From Platynereis dumerilii (Eukaryota > Annelida > Polychaeta > Phyllodocida > Nereididae), in contig JAPTHN010000018.1 of assembly GCA_026936325.1 (NCBI GenBank), positions 8,761,658 through 8,825,657 of the forward strand: 64,000 bases of DNA. Direction: 5' to 3'. This document shows, piece after piece, positions 58,632 through 64,000 of this stretch. The notes beneath the pieces were generated by a model. The model was not told the origin of the DNA, did not search any database, and worked only from the letters and a program-made list of their open reading frames with translations. The position numbers were made by a program, and so were the translations under genes. Within the stretch, counting starts at the first letter, position 1; each line of letters begins with the position of its first letter.

Positions 58632-58844
58632 AGGCATTTAGCCTAGTGGTAAGGTGCTAAGCAGCCAGTTACTGGGTCCAGGGTTCGATTCGAAACCTGT
58701 CCTGCTCTTGCTTGGTCACCTGGTGTATGATGGACGATTGTTTCAATCATCTTGCTTCATTGCTGTGTCCTCCTCCTGTCCTAATTAGCCTACCAAGTTC
58801 ATAAATACAGGACGTTAAGCCCCAATCACCCATCCATCCATCTG
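58632..58844 (+). mobile_element. tRNA-derived SINE, family 2, uninterrupted copy
   Basis: A box TAGCCTAGTGG, B box GGTTCGATTCG, shared 3' body TCCTAATTAGCCTACCAAGT and a CATCCATC tail. Flanked by TTTTCAT (58625-58631, 58845-58851). Confidence 0.85.
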
Positions 58845-59144
58845 TTTTCATTATATGAACTGGTGTTCATAATGATGTCTGTATCGATTGCTGTTTGTCA
58901 TGCCCCTTAATGAATGTATTTCAGATGTTCATGTATTTTAGAATATGAAGTTTTTGTTTATCTATTGATCAAACAAGAATAAATATGAAGGTGACATAAG
59001 TTTTTAATCAATTCGAAATACCATCTAGGAATGATGTGTTTTTGTGTGATAGACAGAATCAGCTGTTTAAGCTAAGACTTAAAAGGAAAATGAGATGCCC
59101 TTTTTGTGCTTTGGCAGAACTTCATATTTGTCCTCCCTTTGGTA

Positions 59145-59300
59145 GAAGTTAATTGGTGTCACAGCATGCCTATTTACCCCCTCTATGGCTAGTAATTACA
59201 ACTAATTATGAACGACATTTGAAACCGATTGAATTAATCAAACGGAACTTCAGCCAAATTGGAACCTCATGAAGCCACGATTCCATTGAGGAATGTTTCT
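59145..59300. repeat. Long degenerate repeat, short diverged piece
   Basis: TTGGTGTCACAGCATGCCTA through GAACGACATTTGAAACCG matches the GTGCCAATTAGTGG...GAAACTGATTGAATTAATC segment of other copies. Nothing else was recognised between 58852 and 59880. Confidence 0.55.
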
Positions 59301-59879
59301 TGACAAGCCTCTCTGATCAAATGGTATGCCTTACAACTCAATTTCCCTTATTCCTTTGGTATATCTTCAGTTAGGCCTACATGAACCATTTTAAGAGTCT
59401 GTCTTTTTCTATTAGATGAAACCTGGGGCGCTAGATGGTTACATGAAAATATCTGATCTAGGGTTCCTCTAGAAATTGAGATATGCCTTTTGAAAGATAT
59501 TATGAATATCCTCAGTAGAAATATGATGCTTGAAACACAAGACAAAATTCTATTTTGTAGGAATGTGATGATACTAAGGTGAAGAAATAAAGAATTTTAC
59601 AGCAGTTTGTGAATATTGGAATGTTGAAGAATAGACACAACATCATACTGCATCACATTCCAGTTAATATTCATTGTACAGCTAAACCTATTCTCCTGTA
59701 CTACTCGGCATAATAGAGTGTTTAAATACAGGACACAAAGCGGCATCCATAGATCTCCATCAAGCAATCTCCTGTCTGTCAAATGAAATATATTCAGAAA
59801 TTGAAGCAGTTATGGACTACTTCCTGACGACAAGCCCAATTGTGCCTGTGTTGATCGATACATCTGGTATAAATCACTC

Positions 59880-60150
59880 TATACAACCTAGTCGCTGTAC
59901 AATCTTTGCAAGTGTGCCAATGGTTTCTTTGCAATGTGACTGGATGACAAGCCTTGATGTTTATCAAGTATGCCACCCTGAAGCACCAAGACATCCTATA
60001 AGCTTGCCCGGACATCTGAGATAGTGGTGAGAGGCTGTTTAATCTCAGTGTCACTTCCAATCTAATAGGAGGTCCAATTTGTCCACAGGGACCCACAGAA
60101 ATCAATGCATAATTCCTTAGAGTACCCTAATGTAAAGGGCATTGAAGCTG
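59880..60150 (+). repeat. Dispersed repeat R2, copy 2
   Basis: GATGACAAGCCTTGATGTTT, GAGATAGTGGTGAGAGGCTG and CCTTAGAGTACCCTAATGTA; near-identical to the complement of 61790-62060. Confidence 0.85.
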
Positions 60151-60589
60151 TACCATGCATAGAGTGTTAGTGATTTTGTGACACAGTTGTTATAATAGTT
60201 TTATTTCTAAAAAGAAATTTGAGTTTTTTGCTCCAACTGAAGAAGGACATTACCAAAATAATTCTAATCAGGCAAATCATATGCTGCTATTTAAAAAAAT
60301 AAAAATTGATATGCCGTCAATACTCAATCGACATCGTCATCGCTGTAGCAGTGTAGCTCTTTTATTTTCTAGTGAAATAACACTGTTCAGTGTTCAGTTA
60401 AAGTCTGTTCCTCAACCCAATTTTTTTCTTAAATGATATGGTTAGATAAAATCCGCAGTGATGGAGTGCGTGATGTTTTATTTAACGACCGTGCAACCCT
60501 GTTGGGTTATGAAGGTTGATGAAATCTGCAGGACCAACAGGTTCAATTGGTGAACACACCATATTTAGAGGACTTAACAGGATGAGTGT

Positions 60590-60800
60590 CAGGCAGATAT
60601 TACATTTCTTTCCACTTAATAGCTTAATCAATATTTCCCAAATTTGGATAATTTGTAGATCAAATTTCTTCCCCTAAAAGACCAGAGATTCATAATTGGT
60701 TCTCAAGAAAATGTCCTGCCTCCCCAATTTATGACTGTTAATAATCTATTGCAAGTCCTATTTCAGATAATCATTTCACTCCCCATATTGGACAGTCCAA
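60590..60800. repeat. Long degenerate repeat, diverged piece
   Basis: ATATTTCCCAAATTTGGATA and TCAAGAAAATGTCCTGCC through CAGATAATCATTTCACTCCC match the AACATTTCCAAAATTGTT...ATAATCATTACTCCC segment. 60151-60589 has no recognised feature. Confidence 0.6.
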
Positions 60801-61059
60801 ATGGAAGAACATGTGGTTTTAATAGTTTGTCAATTTGGATATTCTGTATTCTGAAAAACGATAATGTGATTCTTATCTTTTCAATCAATTGTAGCATCAT
60901 AATATTTGATTTTGTTTTAGTCATTTCTTAATATCAGCAAGTAAAACATTCCTAAATGGTATAAATTCGTACAGTGTGATGAGTATTGAGGACTCGTGGT
61001 CTATCTGGTCTCATCAATCAACCCTTGTTAGCAACAGGGATCAGTCAGTGTAGTCGAGG

Positions 61060-61200
61060 TTGGGATATGAGAGATCGAGACAGAGACTGAGGCGGAAGCC
61101 ATCAAAATGTGGCCACGAGGCCTCCAACACTGGAACAAAGAAACCCGAGACCAAGACAAGGCCGAGGCCATCAAAAAATGGAGACCTCCAACACTGACAG
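61060..61200. repeat. Two-copy imperfect minisatellite
   Basis: GAAGCCATCAAAATGTGG...GGCCTCCAACACTG is followed by GAGGCCATCAAAAAATGG...ACCTCCAACACTG, a period of about 60 bp. Confidence 0.65.
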
Positions 61201-61359
61201 GTATTGCCCTGTGAGAGTGTAATAGTTTAATAGTTGCATTGTTCATAATAGGTACCTAACAACTCCAAACTCTAAAGATTGAATTGATGACAAGCTCTAT
61301 GTTGCACACTCTGCACTCATAACAGAAATTTAGTTGAATTTATTGGTGACCAAAAAAGT

Positions 61360-61440
61360 GGGTTTTAATTAAGGCCTCATCCATCATATGAGATTGTCTT
61401 CATAAACATGAGATGAGCTTTTCTTTTCTCTTTGACACTC
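61360..61440. repeat. Long degenerate repeat, diverged piece
   Basis: GGGTTTTAATTAAGGCCTCA and TCATATGAGATTGT match the GGGTTTTAATTAAAGGT...CAAATGAAATTGT landmark of other copies. Confidence 0.6.
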
Positions 61441-61789
61441 TGTCCATGCTTAAAAGGGTTTTGGAAATACTGTAAAGAATGTCAATGTTGTTCAATATCA
61501 TTGCATATGTCTATGCTGGTGTGCATCACATTATTTATTGAATTAATGAAGACAAAGTGAAAATGATACATGTATTTTGGCCTTGTTTGTCAGTCACCTT
61601 AGCCTGATTGTTTTCACACAATATTCAAAACAAATCACAGTAATTCCAAGATCACAACCTTAATTTTGATAGTGCAGACAGCACATAACCTGAACAACTG
61701 ATAACTATTCAATTGGATGTGCTACACAAGCCTTGAGCATTCTATTTGCATAGTTATCAAGAAGCATAATGGTTTGCCAAATGACTCAG

Positions 61790-62060
61790 AAAATCACCTA
61801 TGCATAGGACAGCCTTCACATTAGGGTACTCTAAGGAATTATGCATTGATTTCTGTGGGTCCCTGTGGACAAATTGGACCTCCTATTAGATTGGAAGTGA
61901 CACTGAGAGTAAACAGCCTCTCACCACTATCTCAGATGTCAGGGCCAGCTCATAGGATGTCTCAGATCCTTCAGGGTGGTGCACTCGATAAACATCAAGG
62001 CTTGTCATTCAGTCAGATAGCAAAGAAACTATAGGAAACTTTCTCAGATTAATGTTGCGA
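61790..62060 (-). repeat. Dispersed repeat R2, copy 3, inverted
   Basis: TTAGGGTACTCTAAGGAATT and GGACAAATTGGACCTCCTAT are the complement of 60065-60135; the match continues to the complement of the GATGACAAGCCTTGATGTTT segment. Confidence 0.85.
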
Positions 62061-62399
62061 TTGCTCTAGAAATTGGGTGGGATGTGTAAGATATTGTGTC
62101 TGGTGTACGATCAAGTACTTTGCGTCGTTTTATTACAACTTAACCGAAATGTGCATAGCTGTGGTATGATTTATTTTTTAAATTCGAAAACTTCACCCAT
62201 GACCAGATGTTGAAAGGTGTTGACATTAAATTTAATTACAACAAGCTTATTTCTATGAGTATTTGCAATGTATATGCATTTCCACAGTGAAGTGAAGCTT
62301 TGTCAATTTATTCAATAGGCCCATACACTCTATGACTAAAAGCCACATTGAGAAGGTATGATGAAATATCTATTTAAGGTACACACAAATTGCTACAGT

Positions 62400-62720
62400 G
62401 CTTAAATTACTACTTCAGGCGTTAGAGTTTAACAGTGCAATCCTGAGCACTGTATTTTATGGTGCAAATATAATGTCAACTTTGGAATGCAGACCTGGCA
62501 ATTCCATATTGCATGTGATTCTGTTTAATAGCTCCATCAATACTTCCCAAATTCCTCCCCCTAAAAGGGCCGAGATTCATAATTGGTCCTGAGAAAAATT
62601 TCCCAGCATGTTCAATTTAATGGCCGTTATTTATGGACAACTTAGAGGTCCAATTTGCAGTAATCATTACTCTCTTGCACAAGAATTAATGATGTGGTTG
62701 TCCAAATGCAAGAAACAAAT
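62400..62720. repeat. Long degenerate repeat, diverged piece
   Basis: AATACTTCCCAAATTCCTCC and CATAATTGGTCCTGAGAAAA through AGTAATCATTACTCT match the corresponding segment at 60630-60780 and, more distantly, at 53220-53360. Confidence 0.6.
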
Positions 62721-63600
62721 CTGTGTGGTAATGACTTGTCAACAGTTTGGAGTGTTATATTTTACAAAATAGAATGTTGTTTCAAATATTTTTAAGTTCA
62801 AAGATGGTATTGATATGATGTGTTCTGAGCAATTAGGATAAAGATCTTGCATTCACATACTTCTTTTAAGATTTTGATAAAAATATATTTGTGTCAAATT
62901 ACCTTGAATTCTTAATATCTTATTTTCTTGAGACATCCTTTCCTGCATAACAAATGTCGGAAGGAAGTTTCATCCTGTGCCGCGATTCCATTAGTGAACC
63001 TTGACTTATAGCCATGGTCCCTGCCCATACCCTGTTACTACAACTAGACTTTTAGGCTTTCATTGTCAGGGAAAAATCAAGGATGTAAAGACGTATCACA
63101 CAACCACCTCCTGTGACTGTCTCCTTCTAAATGGATTAACAAAGATGTTACCTCAAATTTTTCTTGAAGAATATTCGAGTATCTTTTTGTATAGCCCGAG
63201 AAGAGTCTGGGTTGGGCAATACTCTCAGAATAACCTGCATATCCAATTCCCAGTTTTGCAATATCCCTGTATTTGGAGTACTTCGAAGACATTATTTTGG
63301 CATAAAGGGACAGGCTACAACATAAAGGTCTCATAGAGTTATCCTGGGTGCCCATGTTAATGTTCACACATGTCAGGCATACAGATTGAAGATTACAATA
63401 ATGCATTAGTGGCCCTTGATGCTAATATTAAGGTTTGGCTTGTTTTGTTATGGGCATCATTCAAATGAGTGAATGAATCAATCGGTTTTCTACTTTACTC
63501 TAATTCCAAAATTAATAGAAAATGAAATTTCAGGAGGCCGGGATATAAAACAGTGTCACTTATCTAATGCGGTTTTGCCCTTGCAAGATATATGTATAAA
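62721..63600. other. Unannotated non-coding sequence
   Basis: Open frames of up to about 110 codons on both strands overlap one another without motifs or splice context. No gene supported. Confidence 0.4.
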
Positions 63601-63604
63601 AGAG

Positions 63605-63665
63605 AAAAAATCAATCAATCTATCTGTCAATCAATCAATAAGTCCATCAATCGATCAATCAATGT
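63605..63665. repeat. Degenerate (TCAA)n microsatellite
   Basis: TCAATCAATC-type repeats interrupted by TCTA and TCGA. Confidence 0.8.
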
Positions 63666-64000
63666 GCTTATATTATGATTTTTTCAAAATTGTACACGCA
63701 AACTTTTAAATTAAGTTTTTCAAGGAATATATTCAGTAGAGTCAGGTATGGCAAATCCGTCCAGGATGGTAATTCCGTCCACCCCCTAATACAAGCATAC
63801 AATTATATTTATTGCAGTTGTGTGGGTTTTAAATGGAAGATAAACTTGTTTTAAAACAAATTCTGCCGTTTTTATTGTGCTGATAGCATCTTGAATGATA
63901 TTTCAGGTCAATTTAAAAACAAAAGACAAAATACAATGAAATCCTGTGAGGTCATCACAACCATTTTGTAAATTACTTGCAGGCATCTTGCTGGCCTATT
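63666..64000. other. Unannotated sequence to the window end
   Basis: Holds a short direct repeat of AATCCGTCCAGG and AATTCCGTCCACC (about 63755-63783) that could be a transposon end running out of the window. Nothing else recognised. Confidence 0.35.

Noticed and set aside
59794-62034. Similar frames starting MISVGPCGQIGPPIR at 60105 (minus) and 61846 (plus)
   Set aside because: The shared peptide comes from the inverted dispersed repeat R2; the frames diverge immediately beyond it.
63001-63406. Overlapping 111- and 109-codon frames on opposite strands
   Set aside because: Neither has motifs, splice sites or a recognised family; both look like chance frames.

Overview
The window is eukaryotic, intron-bearing, AT-rich nuclear DNA, probably from an invertebrate deuterostome such as an echinoderm, hemichordate or lancelet. 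That guess rests on the mix of CR1/L2/Jockey-like LINEs, tRNA-derived SINEs, many short inverted-repeat transposons and a transposon family (XPG-like nuclease plus CXC domain) that I recall as common in marine invertebrates. No species can be named from the sequence. Only about 8 kb holds host genes; the rest is repeats nested inside repeats.

Layout. 1-8 kb: the last two coding exons of one unrecognised gene (3119-3819, + strand, polyadenylation signals at 4119-4142), then a candidate promoter with a YY1-type motif (about 5.2 kb), a TCTA microsatellite, and a 425-codon first coding exon (6582-7856) of a second unrecognised gene ending in a strong splice donor. No later exon of that gene is seen, so the rest of the window is probably its intron or intergenic DNA. 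8-17.7 kb and 49.4-62.7 kb: degenerate copies of a long (about 1.7-2 kb) repeat, interrupted by LINEs and small DNA transposons.

19.2-49.4 kb: the most striking object. A 30.2-kb block is bounded by a perfect 8-bp direct repeat (CTTATAAC) and an imperfect 35-bp terminal inverted repeat. It sits in the middle of the long repeat, whose uninterrupted paralogue lies at 53.7-54.1 kb. Its two arms are made of the same satellite in opposite orientation: about 48 monomers of 158 bp on the left, and a compound 312-bp unit on the right. Both arms then pass through matching inner repeat types towards a core that is now mostly other transposons. I interpret this as one giant foldback-type DNA transposon with satellite-built inverted arms. 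Nothing that looks like its own transposase is visible.

The giant element has itself been a landing site: a 648-bp TA-flanked element; a truncated LINE with poly(A) tail; a nearly complete CR1/L2-like LINE headed by twenty 60-bp tandem repeats that resemble promoter monomers; a 4.9-kb Academ-like transposon (itself hit by a SINE, a hAT-type MITE and a hairpin insertion); and a 109-bp palindromic MITE that was then copied when a 1,515-bp block of the right arm duplicated. Target-site duplications and paralogous empty sites give a readable order of events for many insertions.

All family calls come from reading motifs by eye. No database search was run, and percentages and copy numbers are approximate unless an exact count is given.
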